Of a stretch of DNA of 64,000 nt, positions 10,965-21,984 are shown piece after piece. The number at the start of each line of letters is the position of its first letter. The first letter of the stretch is position 1. This DNA comes from Gracilariopsis chorda (Eukaryota; Rhodophyta; Florideophyceae; Gracilariales; Gracilariaceae). A program made the translations under genes and the position numbers. Location: NCBI GenBank assembly GCA_003194525.1, contig NBIV01000078.1, positions 186,001 through 250,000 on the forward strand, read 5' to 3'. The notes under the pieces are model-generated. The model did not search any database, was not told the DNA's origin, and saw only the letters and a list, made by a program, of their open reading frames with translations.

Positions 10965-11505
10965 TCATCCACACTCGGCCGCCATGCACTCCTGGTAACT
11001 GCCGAAACCCGGAGATACTACACAACCTCCATAAACAAAAGGCACGCAATTCTAATCGGCACACCACGTTCGTTGGTTAGTGATCAGAAAGCGCCGTACG
11101 TGATGCCAAGAAAATTAATGGTGCAGTAGTTACCTGTTGATTCTTGTCGTAGTAATAGCGCGGAAAATAGGCCATACATGGACCAGAGTCACCCACAGAG
11201 TAGCAGCCGAAATCAGCTCCGCGACCATGAGTTGGTACACTGACTGGCATATTGCGTCCGAGCACAGACGGATGAGCGTAGTGCAGTGGCACAAATGTGC
11301 TGGAGTGGTGGTAGACAGATGGAGTGGTAAAGCGATTGGTGGTCACGAAGGCTAAAAAAGCAACGCTGAGAACAACGGCTACGAGCAAGGCCGGATTCCA
11401 GTAGCGAAAGTGCGGGAAAGAATAGCTACGTGGCGCAGCACGTTGTTCAGGGCAAGGCTCGTTACTGGAGCCATTGATAGCAAGGTATTCGTGCGGCGCA
11501 GCCAT
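10965..11505 (-). CDS. Membrane-anchored Kunitz/BPTI-domain protein, two exons
   Basis: Exon 1 is 11505-11134, the intron 11133-11052 (82 nt, GTAACT..TTAG, phase 0) and exon 2 11051-10965, giving 152 residues. Residues 1-37 are a short N-terminal segment and about 38-56 a single membrane span (LLVAVVLSVAFLAFV). Residues 98-152 form a Kunitz domain. Its six cysteines are C101, C110, C126, C134, C146 and C151, with FPRYYYD and FVYGGC as in BPTI. The fifth cysteine sits one residue earlier than in BPTI. The intron splits the domain, and only splicing restores cysteines 3-6. The residue after the second Cys (P1 of an inhibitor loop) would be Met. The frame is open upstream to 11700, but the TATA box at 11571-11580 makes the ATG at 11505 the likely start. 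Expected role: a surface serine-protease inhibitor or an animal-like binding domain. Confidence 0.85.
11052..11133 (-). other. Intron of the Kunitz gene
   Basis: 82-nt intron with CAG/GTAACT donor and TTAG/AA acceptor, phase 0. Splicing completes the Kunitz cysteine pattern, which is strong evidence that it is real. Confidence 0.85.
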
Positions 11506-11570
11506 TGCAGAGGAAGGCGTGCAAAGTACAGATGGTGCAGGAGGTAGGAGGCGCGGCGGAGATGGCGCGG

Positions 11571-11580
11571 CTTTTATACC
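11571..11580 (-). promoter_or_regulatory. TATA box of the Kunitz gene
   Basis: GGTATAAAAG on the minus strand, about 65 bases before the chosen ATG at 11505. Confidence 0.7.
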
Positions 11581-12363
11581 GTCAAGAATCGCGATTGTGA
11601 TGGTGATGTCGAACCCATCTGCTTCCTTTGGGCACGTGCTTTGGATTCGATTTACCCTTGGGATATGGATTAAGTTATGTACAGGATGCTGATTATCCAA
11701 CGAGGAGATCGGCGCTTTTCTTCTCTCCCCGGAGAGTCGAGGCTGGTGGAACCGCCGGCCGCGCTCTTACAGTGCACAATAAAGAGTAACAGGTGGACAG
11801 CACTGCGCGAGCCAACTTGTGGCTCAAGTTGCGTCATTCACACCCAAAACCATTGGGGCAAGTCCTAGACCGCTTGCTTCCAAGATTTGCTTCCAATAAT
11901 AACGTCTGCTTCCAATGGTCTTGTCTCCCTCCAAGATCTTCTCCCACCCAACCTCTCCACATATATGGACACGAGAACGGGAGTAAGTTTCGGCAGTTTT
12001 TGAAGTTTTTTTTGCAGGTACACTTGTTTAGCGCACAGTGCAAAACGCTACGATCTCGAGGTGTACAGTGCGCGTCAATAATATAAGACAGGCAGCGTAA
12101 GAGACACGGGTTTTATTGCTGCGACAAAGGGCACATCACCTGAACAGTGAACCCTTTTGAAACGGAAAGTTTATGTCTACTGTGGTAGACATTAGCTGTT
12201 GAATTGATTGGACACAGAGTAAAACGATTGAAACAACAGCCACATGCGAACGCGACAAGTACTTGATTTTCTTATGTCTATCCTGGTATACATAATGTAA
12301 CTGTTTCTCCCTTCTTGCCCCCTTCCATCCAAAGGGGTACAGAAGGGGGCCCTTTATTTATAC
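11581..12363. other. Upstream region and spacer, no gene seen
   Basis: Contains three close GCTTCCAA motifs (about 11876-11920) and an isolated TTTAGCGCAC near 12028, like the end motif of pogo element B. No credible coding region. Confidence 0.4.
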
Positions 12364-12365
12364 TG

Positions 12366-12397
12366 TTGGAACGTGTGGCTCGTGCCGCACGTTCCAA
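12366..12397. repeat. 14-bp inverted repeat, possible outer LTR end
   Basis: TTGGAACGTGTGGC and GCCGCACGTTCCAA flank a TCGT loop with one mismatch. The preceding TG (12364-12365) could be the outer edge of the 3' LTR of the minus-strand copia. No second copy exists at the other end of that element, so the LTR assignment is unproven. Confidence 0.4.
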
Positions 12398-12671
12398 TCA
12401 GTGGACCAGAACAATTCTGCGTCCGTCTACACCGTCCCTCGAAAATAAGATAGCAGCTTAGTTTGCGAAATAAGTCTAACAGCCTAGATGTCTTGGTACC
12501 CGCCATTAAAAACCTGTACTGCAGCAAAACCGAATAGGCAAAAATCTGCAATCTAGGAAAAGGTACGGGCCCCTTTCGCGACTCTAAAAACACTAACATA
12601 TCTGGATTCGAAAACAAAAATTAAAAACAAAACTCAAACGTTAGCTACCTTGACGATATAGATACACATAC

Positions 12672-15600
12672 TTACTCAATGGATGTTTTGTTCCTAAGCC
12701 CACATAATATTGTGAGAACTTTCAATCGTTCCACCGGGAGTGACTTTGTGAATATATCAGCAGCTTGCGTGTCTGTCCTTATTGGCTTTATGTCAATGAC
12801 TTCAGTCTCAACAAGCTCTTTGATATGGTGATGTTTTAGAGCTATGTGCTTGTTCCTTTCAGAGACTCTCGGATTCTTAGCTATCGACAGCGCAGTCGAG
12901 CTATCCGAATATGTAGATATTGGATACATGTCCGGTTCATCGTCAAGGGCCTTTTCAGCGCTCAGCTCCCAGAACAGTCTTCGGAGCGAGGTCACAATTT
13001 TCCCACAGTACGACATATCCACATATTCAGCTTCACCAGACGATAAGGTAATTAGAGATTGCTTCTTAGTCGTCCACATAATTGGTGATTCGTTCACCTT
13101 TATTATAACTCCCGTCGTGGACTTCAGCGTTTCGCGGCATCCAGCCCAATCAGCGTCACAATACGCTTCCATTGGAGCCGTAGTGTTAGAGGGATAGAAC
13201 AAGCCAAGACTCTTCGTACCTTTGAGGTATCGTAACACTCTCTTCGCTAGTCCAACATGCCGCAAGCATGGGTCATGGACTTGCCTTGCCAGCATCGAGG
13301 CTGCGAACATGATGTCAGGCCTGGAGTTCACGGCCAAATACATCAAACAACCTACCAACTTCCGGTATCGGTTGTGTGTTCCTCTAGACACGGCGCGTTC
13401 TTCATCGTGGCGGCTGGTCAGATCTTCTTTGGTGGGCAGGGGTGTTTGAGAAACGTTACAGTTCTCAAGCCCATTCTCTTTTATTATCTTATCGATATAA
13501 CGAGTCTGGGTGACCATTATGCCTTGATCGTTTCGCTCGATCTGTAGTCCCACAAATGACTTTGCCTCACCAAGGAGCTTAACCTTGAACAGGTTTGTCA
13601 TCTCAGCCCTGAAGTCCTGGAGTAGACTATATGAGTTGCAGGCCATAAGAATATCGTCCACGACTATGACGAGTATTAGGGTACCACTCTTGGACGAGTA
13701 CAGGTATAGCCGACTGTCGGTGGTAGACTGTCTGAATCCCAAGCGAATCAACTCGCTGTGCATCAATGAGCCCCATATGTGTCCGGCTTGTTTCGCTCCA
13801 TATATCGATTTTAGGAGTAAGCAAACCTTTCCTGGGACAAAGGAGGATCCAGAGGAATTGGTTGGTTGCTCCATGATAAGAGGCTCATCTAGATCACCAT
13901 AGAGATACGCGTTGCTCACATCCATGGTCTCTAAGATCAAGCCTTGTGCTGCGGCTTTTGCGAAGACCATGCGGATGGTTTCGAGTCTCGCAACCGGTGC
14001 GTATAGGGTCTCAGGGTCAAAATCGATGTAGGGGCGTTGCATGTCGCCCCGTGCAACGCAACGTGCCTTAGGTAGAATACGAGGTGGGTCTTCGCTAAGG
14101 AGTTTGGCAATGAACCTCCAAAGGAATGGTAAAGGTTTCATCCCCGGCTTCCTGTCTACAAGCCTCCATGTCCCTCTTTCTACCAAGGCATTGTACTCCC
14201 TGTCGATAGCTTCGGCCCATCCTCTCATCTTCCGCGCTTCGTCGAAGTTCTTTGGGACTCTGCCGTCATCCCTAAGACCTTCGGAGCGTGAGAAGGATAC
14301 GAGACAGTGTGCCAGCGATGCATCGAGGTGTTCCTCGGAATCTTCATCCATGTTCACCTCGGCATGCTGCCTTCGGAGGGAAGAGAAGTCGATCAGGTCT
14401 TTGAAAGATGGTAGTTTGTCCTTGCTTACTTTGAAGTCTGCCTTGCGGCACTTTATTACTTTATCAGTCGATGGGATGTATACCCTGTACAAAGTGCGGG
14501 GACTTTGTATACCAACAAAGTTACCAGGAAGTGCCCGGGGTAGTAGCTTCTTATTCGGTGCGGTGTCTGATCTGTATATGAACGCATGTCCTGGCTGTCC
14601 AAACTTTAATAGGTTGGTGAAGTCAGGCTTCTCACCAAACCACAGGGTGTACGGGACTCTCATGTCTACCCGTTGGTTTGGTAGTCGATTCCTAAGATAG
14701 TTTGCGTGAGAGATTGCCTCTTCCCAGAGTTCCTGTGGTAACTTGGACTCAAACAGGAAGGTGCGGGCAACTTTCCAAAGATCTTGAATGGTCTTCTCCG
14801 CGACGCCATTTGATTGATGCGCATATGGTGGGGTGAATTCAAGGATGATGCCATTCTCCATCGCATATGTGACGAAGTCATCGGAGCGATTCTCACCCGC
14901 CCCGTCAAGGCGAACGCGGTACATTCGATTCGGAGGCACCTCGTTTTCCGCGCGAGCCTTGTACCAACGAATGGATTGGAAGAATTGTGTCTTTTTACTA
15001 AGGAAGTAAATGGCACTCGCCCTTGTCCTGTCGTCGATAAGGACTTGCATATATTTCGATCCTTGCAGCGAAGGTGGCGTGATGGGTCCGCTGAGATCGG
15101 TGTGAGTGAGTTCGAGGTTCCTGCTCACAGTTTTTTCAATTTGTTGCAGTGGAGCCCGTTTTTTTCCTGCTTGTATGCATGGGTTGCATATGATGTTGCG
15201 TACCTCCTCACTTGAGAATCGTGGTACCCCGTGAGATGTCTCAACGCACTTGAGTAGTTTGTCTCGGCCAGGGTGGCCGAGTTTCTCATGCCAGTCGTGA
15301 GGGTTGTCACCAATCTGTCGCGTCGCCATGTGAGCCATAGGGGAGGGTAAGGGGTTGGGAAGTGGGTAGAGTCCGTGTCTTGGCCTTGATGTGAAGAATA
15401 CCTCTCCTGTTCTCTTGTTTTTTATAATGAAGCTGGTTTCTGCCTCAGTGGAAAATTCGACGTCTACTTGTGATGCCAGAGTGGAGAGGGAGATTAGGTT
15501 GGAGTCGAAGCTTGGGGTATGCTTTGCTGATAACATCACACCGTTTGCGCCGAAAGGTAACTTTATTTTCCCAAGTCCCACGCTGTCGGATGTATTATCG

Positions 15601-16670
15601 CAAGTATTCACGGTTTGTGGTGGGGTTGTGTGATATTCCCAGAACAGGGACTTGTCTTTGATGAAGACGTGACTTGCTCCTGAGTCCAACCATGTCGGTG
15701 TATGATGCTCGGAATGTACGCTGGCGTTGGCGATCGCTAGGAATCCGCGGTGGTTTTGGTTTTGCTTGTTGTGGTTGTTGTTGTTGTTGCGGTTGGCATC
15801 CTGTCGATGGTTTCTTTATTGGTTAGTCCCGTTTCGGTTTGAATCCCACGAGCGGTTTGTGCTATTGCTCTTGTTTTTACCGTGTTGAGTGGTTTCCGAG
15901 GACTTGTTGTTGGTTTTCCTCCAGCATTCGGAACGAATGTGTCCTATACGCCCGCAGTTCCAACATATTACGCCTCTTTTCTTTGGCTTTGTGTGCTGTC
16001 TTTTGCCTTGTGAAGACTTCTTTGCGGCCGGGTATGGGTGTGTTCGGTCGTTTGGTTTCGAAGCCGTAGTGTTGTTTGGGCGATGAGCCCTACGGTCCAT
16101 TTCTGATCGCACTAGGGATACTACCTGGTCTTATTCCATATTTGTAGCGTCAGCCAGTAGTGTGATGGGCATCAGTGACTCTGGAAGGGAACGAAGTAAC
16201 GTGGCGGTCCTTTCCTTATCTGTCACTGGGTCGCCTAAGCGTGCGAGTTCTAAGAAAGTGGTTTCAAGGGTAATGAGGTGATTTTGTATGTCCTCACCGT
16301 CTTTATATGCCATGGTGCTAAGCTTTTGGCGAAGGTTCAACTTTGACTGTATGTTGTCCTTCTTATATGTGGCCTCTAGTTTGGTCCACACTTCCAAAGC
16401 GGAGCAGTACTCCCTTTCCAAGAGTTCTGATACAGCGACAATCGGCTGTGTTCCAAGGTTCTGCACGATCGCGGAGCGTGCTTTGCAATCGGCATCGTCC
16501 CAGCGCTTTCGGGTTGCTGCGCTTCCCTCTGTGGGTCGAGGTTCGGTGAGGACGAAAAGGGATTGCGATGAGTGCATGAGATCCCTTACGTAGATGCGCC
16601 AAGTGTAGTAGTCGGCGCTCCCCTGTAGTCGGGGTATTCTTTTATTGTCGTATTCTCGCTCTGTGTCCAT
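12672..16670 (-). pseudogene. Ty1/copia gag-pol polyprotein, broken only by two TAA codons
   Basis: One reading frame of about 1330 codons runs from the ATG at 16670 to the TAA after residue group NKTSIE. It is interrupted only by TAA at 16133-16131 and 15818-15816. Order: gag (RLQGSADYYTWRIYVRDL near the start); CCHC knuckle CWNCGRIGHIRSEC; Asn-rich linker; protease WLDSGASHVF; integrase zinc finger and core (HTDLSGP, DDRTRASAIY, PPYAHQSNGVAEKT); reverse transcriptase (NAYLYGDL, VVVDDILMAC); and RNase H (AYCDADWAGC, SSGEAEYVDM). Copia domain order (integrase before RT) is clear. No LTR pair was found. A TATA box lies only 45 bases before the ATG, too near to leave room for a 5' LTR remainder and primer site. 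Confidence 0.92.
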
Positions 16671-16714
16671 CGCGGAGTGTTCTCGACGCGAGACTTATCC
16701 AGAGGGGCAGATCG

Positions 16715-16722
16715 TTTATATA
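16715..16722 (-). promoter_or_regulatory. TATA box close to the gag start
   Basis: TATATAAA on the minus strand, 45 bases upstream of the gag ATG. It may be a host-like promoter of a captured polyprotein gene or a chance match. Confidence 0.45.
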
Positions 16723-16729
16723 CTTCACC

Positions 16730-17344
16730 GGTCCCCTACCGGGCGAGGGATCCTTCTGCCACTCTTTGAGTAGCCGGGCCCACTGACAAGAGATACTATC
16801 TCTGGTACCCTAAGGGTCAGACCCCTGGCTCCGACTTAGACTCTCTCGGTGAGATGCGCTTCCAGCTGCCTGTCTATGTCCTGCGCAATCCAGGACTAAG
16901 GTGCGTGCAACGTACGGATCGTCCAGGGAATGGTTAATGACCAGTAGATATGCCTTCACCAATACACTCCCTCTAGATCCTTGCGGCTGCTTGCGTGGCG
17001 AGATGTACTCCGTATAAAGTTCTTGTCCTTACTAAGATCCGGGCCGAACGACGAGACACCCTGTCCCCGAACGAGCGCAACACTCACCCCAGCGGAGCCG
17101 GTTATACGGCAAGTGCGCAACCCGCCGGTTTAGTTCAAGTCCCCAGTCGATTCCCAACCGGTATTCGGCTTGCGAATCTTAGCTCAGCCAAGTGCTAACT
17201 TCCCTTCCGGGGTAATAGCGGCGGAGGCCCTGTTCGGGACTTTTGTTCTCTCGTCTTATGTGTCGAACTTCCCTTACGGGGTAATCGGTGGCGAGGCCTT
17301 ACTCAGGTCTTACGGTTGGCTCTTACCCGGGTGCGATAGAGTGC
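16730..17344. other. GC-rich spacer with a 68-bp spaced duplication
   Basis: AACTTCCCTT-C-CGGGGTAAT at 17198 recurs as AACTTCCCTT-A-CGGGGTAAT at 17266, each followed by a similar GGCGGAGGCC/GGCGAGGCC stretch. No gene, and no tRNA that I could fold with confidence. Confidence 0.45.
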
Positions 17345-17622
17345 GTGCCGGGGGGTGGGGTGGGGGGGGGCACGCTCTTCTTTGTTGGTGTCCGCGGGGG
17401 GGGGGGGGGGAAGGTGGCAGACCGGGCGCACACTTGCCCTTGATGCTGGGCGGCGGGGGGGGGGGGGGGGGGCAGGGGGGGCACACTTTTCTTTGTCGGT
17501 GTCCACGGGGGGGGAAGGTGGCGGAGCGGGCGCACACTTGCCCTTAATGCCAGGCGGGGGGGGGGGGAAGGTGGCAGAGCGGGCGCAGACTTGCCCTTAG
17601 TGTGCCAGGGGGGGGGGGGGTA
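17345..17622. repeat. Minisatellite with long G tracts
   Basis: Three degenerate units combine G runs of 8 to 18 bases with the conserved blocks TTTGTYGGTGTCC, AAGGTGGCRGA and ACTTGCCCTT. Strand asymmetry is extreme, with G on the plus strand. The tract can be expected to form G-quadruplexes and to be length-unstable and error-prone in sequencing. Confidence 0.85.
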
Positions 17623-17908
17623 AACCCTTTCCGATCGGTGCCACGGGTTGTCGTGTACACGGATACGGTGTCTGGTACTTCGGCACCTCAATGCTCCGCG
17701 ACGCTGTAAGCGTGTCACGTCCACATGTGTATACCGTCTTTGCATCTTGTGACGCTCATATGCGTAAACGTCCCCCACCCCGTGGCGAACGTGTTAATGC
17801 TCTACTTCTTCAATAGCTCAACGACAGACTCGTTATTCCCACCGAGCAGGGATTACAAACACGAACGCTGGTGTATACTCGCTCGTAGACGTCATTCTCA
17901 TCGATATA

Positions 17909-19967
17909 CAGGGGGGGGTCTCATGAATAGCGCACCTTTTTTTAGTGCACTGGCCAGATAGCGCACATAAAGGGGGCTTGTCACAGATGTTGCCACGTGT
18001 ACACGTATATCCATTTGGCAAGGCAGAACACGCTGGTCATGTTCGGAGAGGTGCAAGCCGCGATCAAACTCAACTCGTCGCACAAATCAGCCATGGACAT
18101 CACCTCCACATCCCCAAAGCTTCACCGCACACGCTTAACTCTCTCGCAGAAAGCTGAAGTACTGCGACGTCTCAAACAGGGCGCCAGTCATTCACAGCTA
18201 CAAAATGATTTTGCTTGCTCGCAAAGGACAATCTGCCAGATCAAAGCACAACGTGAGACCATTAAAAATACCCTGCACACACCAAACAACGCATCCCGAA
18301 AGTCTTTCCACCTGCAAAGATTCCTAAATATTGAACAACGTCTCCATGAGTTTGTTCACATTGCCCGATCGGCTAAGATGCCAATCTCTGCAGTCACATT
18401 ACAATGCAACGCAATTGATATCAGGGGCAGCCTCATCGAATCGGTACAAACTGAAAAAGAGAAGGAAGAATTGGTTTCTTTCCAATCTTCAAACAATTGG
18501 ACCTGGGATTTAAGAGGTGGCACGCCATGAGGTCTATTCGCCTGCATGGCGAGGCTGGGAGCGTACCGCTCAGTATAATGGCAAAGGGCATAAGCAGGGT
18601 AAGGGAACAACTCAATAATTTTGAAGCGGATTGTATCTTCAATATGGATAAGACCGGCCTTTTCTTCAAGCTGTTTCGGAAGAGAACGTACGTCCTGGAA
18701 AGTGAAGACCGGAAGCCCTTGCGGAGAACTAAGAACATGAAGTCCAAAGCACACGTGTCCGTCTATGTATGCACGGATTCTACCGGATTACAAAACGTGC
18801 CGCTGGCTATCATTGGAGCTGCCAAAAATCCTCGTTGCTTCCGGAAAGGAGAACCCGCAGTGACCTACTTCAGTCAGAAGAACGCCTAGTCAGATTCTTT
18901 AACGTATCGGAGATGGTTTCTAGAAGTGTTTATGCCCTATGTGAGAAGATATACGTCCAAGAAAGTGGCGCTTGTGATGGACAACTGTGGTCCGCACGCG
19001 ACAGATGTTCTGGATGTTAATGGTCAGGTTACAATATTCACCCTTCCACCTGATTGTACCTCTCTATTTCAGCCCATGGATATGGGCGTGATAGCTACCC
19101 TGAAGGCGAAGTACAAATCCAAGCTCTTACGGAAGATATTAAGTACTGTAGAGGACAAGAAGCAGCTACGGCAAGCTGCAAAGAATATGAAACCGGGTAT
19201 GAAAGGCCTGGATGAAGGTCACGATTTGCATATGTTGGATGTCACCGAGCTGCTTCGCTCTGCATGGGAAAGTGTATCATCGAGGACTGTAGCGAGGTGT
19301 TGGACAAAGGCGGACATCTTGCCAAGATGCATGCAAGCTGATCTCGTTGGAGAGCACGGAAAAAGAGATCGCATAGATCACGCAGCTGGCGATGCTGAAG
19401 TGAGAAAACTCTGCACAATGTTGTCTAGTTTGAAGTTGGCTGCCTACCCTGCTTCTGATGTCGCTACCGATTTGAACGGTTTAGACACGGAAGATGCAGA
19501 GTGTGTGAGCAAATGGGTTTCTATGAAGATGATTTAGAAGTAAAGGAAGCTATGGTTAATGAATATCTTGATTCTATTTACGACGACAGTGGGTCACAAA
19601 AAGAGGGAGATGCAGTTAGCGGTGGAGCCTCGAGTGAAGATGATGAAGAAGTCTCATCGCAGAGGGCGCCCCATGTAACGTCAATGGCTGATGTTGGACG
19701 GGCCTTCCACGACTCCGAGGAGTACTGTGAGCAGGCAGGTGTTGATGAAGATTTGTATTACGTGCGCAAGGCGAAGTGAGTTTTGTATGACGTGTACAAT
19801 GAGGGACTCAAGCGGCGTAGGCGTCAGACATTGGTTACGGAACATTTTACGGCTTCGTAAAGGATCATAATGGATCCCTGTTTAGTGCTCCTTTGATATC
19901 GCACATTCGATTTAGCGCACAATAATGCTGTTTGGCATGGGGGTGCACTATTCATGAGTATAGACTG
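17909..19967 (+). mobile_element. Pogo-like DNA transposon B, complete ends, TA target duplication
   Basis: Flanked by TA at 17907-17908 and 19968-19969. The left tip is CAG plus a run of eight G, and the right tip ends CTG. CTCATGAATAG-Y-GCACC is shared as a terminal inverted repeat near both tips. Left motifs TAGYGCAC begin at 17928, 17943 and 17959. Right motifs begin at 19883, 19897 (TATCGCAC) and 19913. Total length is 2059 bp, as in element A. It encodes one broken transposase, and it borders gypsy remnants on the right. Confidence 0.88.
18039..19860 (+). pseudogene. Transposase of element B (CENP-B-like HTH plus DDE_1)
   Basis: Starts at the ATG at 18039. The HTH part (RLTLSQKAEVLRRLKQG...SQRTICQIK) is in frame 3. 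The frame changes near 18490 to frame 2, which carries FNMDKTGLF (near 18643), LVMDNCGPHATD (near 18975) and SLFQPMDMGVI (near 19060). All three catalytic acids are present. A TAG at 18887-18889 replaces a Trp conserved in element A (NAWSDS). A second frame change occurs near 19530. The acidic C-terminal region is Ser/Glu-rich and ends RQTLVTEHF after a TGA at 19777-19779. The protein is clearly homologous to that of element A but diverged, so they are different subfamilies rather than recent copies. Confidence 0.85.
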
Positions 19968-20139
19968 TAACCCAGGTCAGCGTCGGCTGACACCTGGGGT
20001 GGTTCATCACTAGTCCCATGAGGAACGCCTTGCGTTTTACCGCTACTGCAAAGTGCTGATTCCAGCAGGAGAGCCATGGTGAAATGTGCTGTTATAAAGG
20101 TGTTCTCCCTTCGACGGCTTCTTCTAACGGTTCCCATCC

Positions 20140-21393
20140 ACATTTTGCACTATGCCATTATCCATTAGCTGCTCAGGAATAATTCTCCCTGGCAACACCA
20201 ATAAATCAAGAGCGAGGGCACATCGCTCTCCCTCCTTATGTGGAGCTATGGGGGTAAGTAGAGTGGGTGGTGGGTTATGGTGGGTTAACTGGAACGGCGT
20301 AAGCCTTGGTATCCAGGGACTTAGTGTAAAGAGGTAGATTCGTTTTCTTCGGTAAATCAGATACAATACGATTTGAATGATGTAGAATTGGTGGACACGA
20401 AGGAGATGGAACTGTAAGCGGCTCTTCTGAGTCCAGATTACCATCGAACATATGCCTGGTATCAGGTGTTGGATGAAAATGAGAATATATAGTATCGTGG
20501 TCGCGTGAAAGCCCTTAGTGTTGGTCTTTAATGTCCAAGATGGCTGGGTCTTCATCAGCAAAAACCACGCGATAGGGTCCATCATCGATTGGATAAAGCT
20601 TATAACGATCTTCCTTTTCAGGATTATGATACTTCTCACAAAGGAAAACAAAATCATTTGTGTTAACCTGCCGTAGCGGTTGCCGGGTTTTGCCGGGCAA
20701 CTTACGATTGTAAGTAAGTTTAGCTTTGTCTATAGCTTTCGTGGTGCTAGATACCATCTTTTCTAATCATTCTCTCCAGTTTCACTTGCGTTAACGAGGT
20801 GAAGGGTACGCAGACAATGTCGGTTGAGCATAAATTGCAACAAATGGTGGAACTTGTGACAGCACCGACTCAAAATGTGAAAGGGACGTAACCCGATGTA
20901 CCTGAGTTTTCTAAGCATACGTAACTGCATCGATGTACAGGTCTCAATACTTCTGATTATCCGAAACATAGGATCCTAATGCGTATAGCATCGTACCATT
21001 AAATTGTTCAATTTACTCATTACCCTGCGGGTTATATGTAGGTAGAAACATATTACGAACATCGGGAATACAACATACTTCTTGAAAAAACTTTGACGCA
21101 AGCTGGGGACCATTGTCTGATAATAAATCGACGGATGGACCGTGAAAGAATACCCCGTGGGTGACAAAGACTTGTGCCACCACTGCAGCGGTAGTCCGTG
21201 TAGACGGTACCATCTGTACGAGTTTAGAAAACCGGTCCGTTATTACCCGCAGATAGGGGTCCCCTCGGGGTGTCTGATTGGCAAGACTACTAAAGACTAC
21301 ATTAAAGGCTTTTATGTTGAGCAGATGGATATCAACGGCCGTTGGGAAGGTTTTGCCTCATTAAGGTCTTACTTGGACAACGGAAAGTCATGA
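20140..21393 (-). pseudogene. Ty3/gypsy integrase fragment
   Basis: The minus strand reads ITDRFSKLVQMVPSTRTTAAVVAQ, then VDLLSDNGPQLASKFFQEV and FLPTYNPQGNE. These are the core motifs of a gypsy integrase (D..SDNG..F; TYNPQ/THPQ), near 21260-21010. A stop follows, then a C-terminal part (20757-20515) with KAKLTYNRKLPGKTRQPL and KLYPIDDGPYRVV, the usual integrase tail. A loosely open Pro-rich stretch continues to about 20140. Several stops and frame changes are present. No RT or LTR is attached. Element B is inserted close to its 3' side. Confidence 0.75.
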
Positions 21394-21526
21394 ATACTCA
21401 ACATGAAATTAACAAGCATCTAGCAATAGATGATTTTCGCCATCGCTCGGAACGTTCTTCAGCATCTGCAACGGTCATGAAATGGCCACGCACCTTCCCT
21501 ATCGCCATTGGCGCCTATTTATACCC

Positions 21527-21536
21527 ATATAAAACA
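21527..21536 (+). promoter_or_regulatory. TATA-like box, possible LTR promoter remnant
   Basis: CATATAAAAC lies about 115 bases before the ATG at 21649. Spacing and the downstream gag-like frame suggest a leftover 5' LTR end. Confidence 0.35.
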
Positions 21537-21648
21537 ATTTTCAGCCCTCCATTTATTCGTACAAACCTTCTGTCTTGGGTCTGCATGTACCCATCATGCC
21601 TCGTCGAGTTGGGAGCTGATTGCTACTGGTACCGTCTTCCAAATCACA

Positions 21649-21981
21649 ATGAACCTTTCCGGCAGCAACGCCCTAGCACAAACCCCCTCTGCACAGCAGG
21701 AATCCATCATCTCAATAGTGTCTCCTGAGAACCCTGTGGCTCCCCATCTGCCCTTGGCGGCTTCAATTCCAGCCAGATCCGTCCAGATTGAAGAAACCCC
21801 TCCAACTACAGCCCAAATCGCTATCCCTCAGCTCCGAAACCTCCGATTCAAAGATACAGCTTTCTATTTTACGAGGCTTAGCGTCAGTGAGCTTAAAGAG
21901 ATCTCGCAAAGCGCATCACCAGGGCTTCGTACCAGCCTAGTTGGTTTTCGACTGCTCCAGGATCCGAAACAATTTCCATAA
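21649..21981 (+). pseudogene. N-terminal gag-like fragment, truncated
   Basis: An open frame of about 110 codons from the ATG at 21649. It is Pro/Ser/Ala/Gln-rich at first and then holds LRNLRFKDTAFYFTRLSVSELKEIS. It stops where the oppositely oriented AT-rich copia remains begin. The position behind a TATA box and the composition suggest the start of a retroelement gag, but no diagnostic motif is present. Confidence 0.35.
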
Positions 21982-21984
21982 AAT

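Noticed and set aside
11506-11700. N-terminal extension of the Kunitz protein to the ATG at 11700
   Set aside because: It would start upstream of the TATA box at 11571-11580 and adds low-complexity sequence before a well-placed membrane anchor.
12550-12672. Splice donor GTAAGT at the copia gag-pol stop, joining to a downstream frame (12354-12617)
   Set aside because: The polyprotein already ends where copia RNase H domains end, and the downstream frame has no recognisable content.
17090-17250. tRNA-like boxes (TTAGCTCAGCC, AGTTCAAGTCC)
   Set aside because: The boxes are in the wrong order or spacing on the same strand, and no cloverleaf with an acceptor stem could be formed.
17345-17622. 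CRISPR-like repeat array
   Set aside because: Units are irregular G-tract minisatellite repeats without spacers, in a eukaryotic context.
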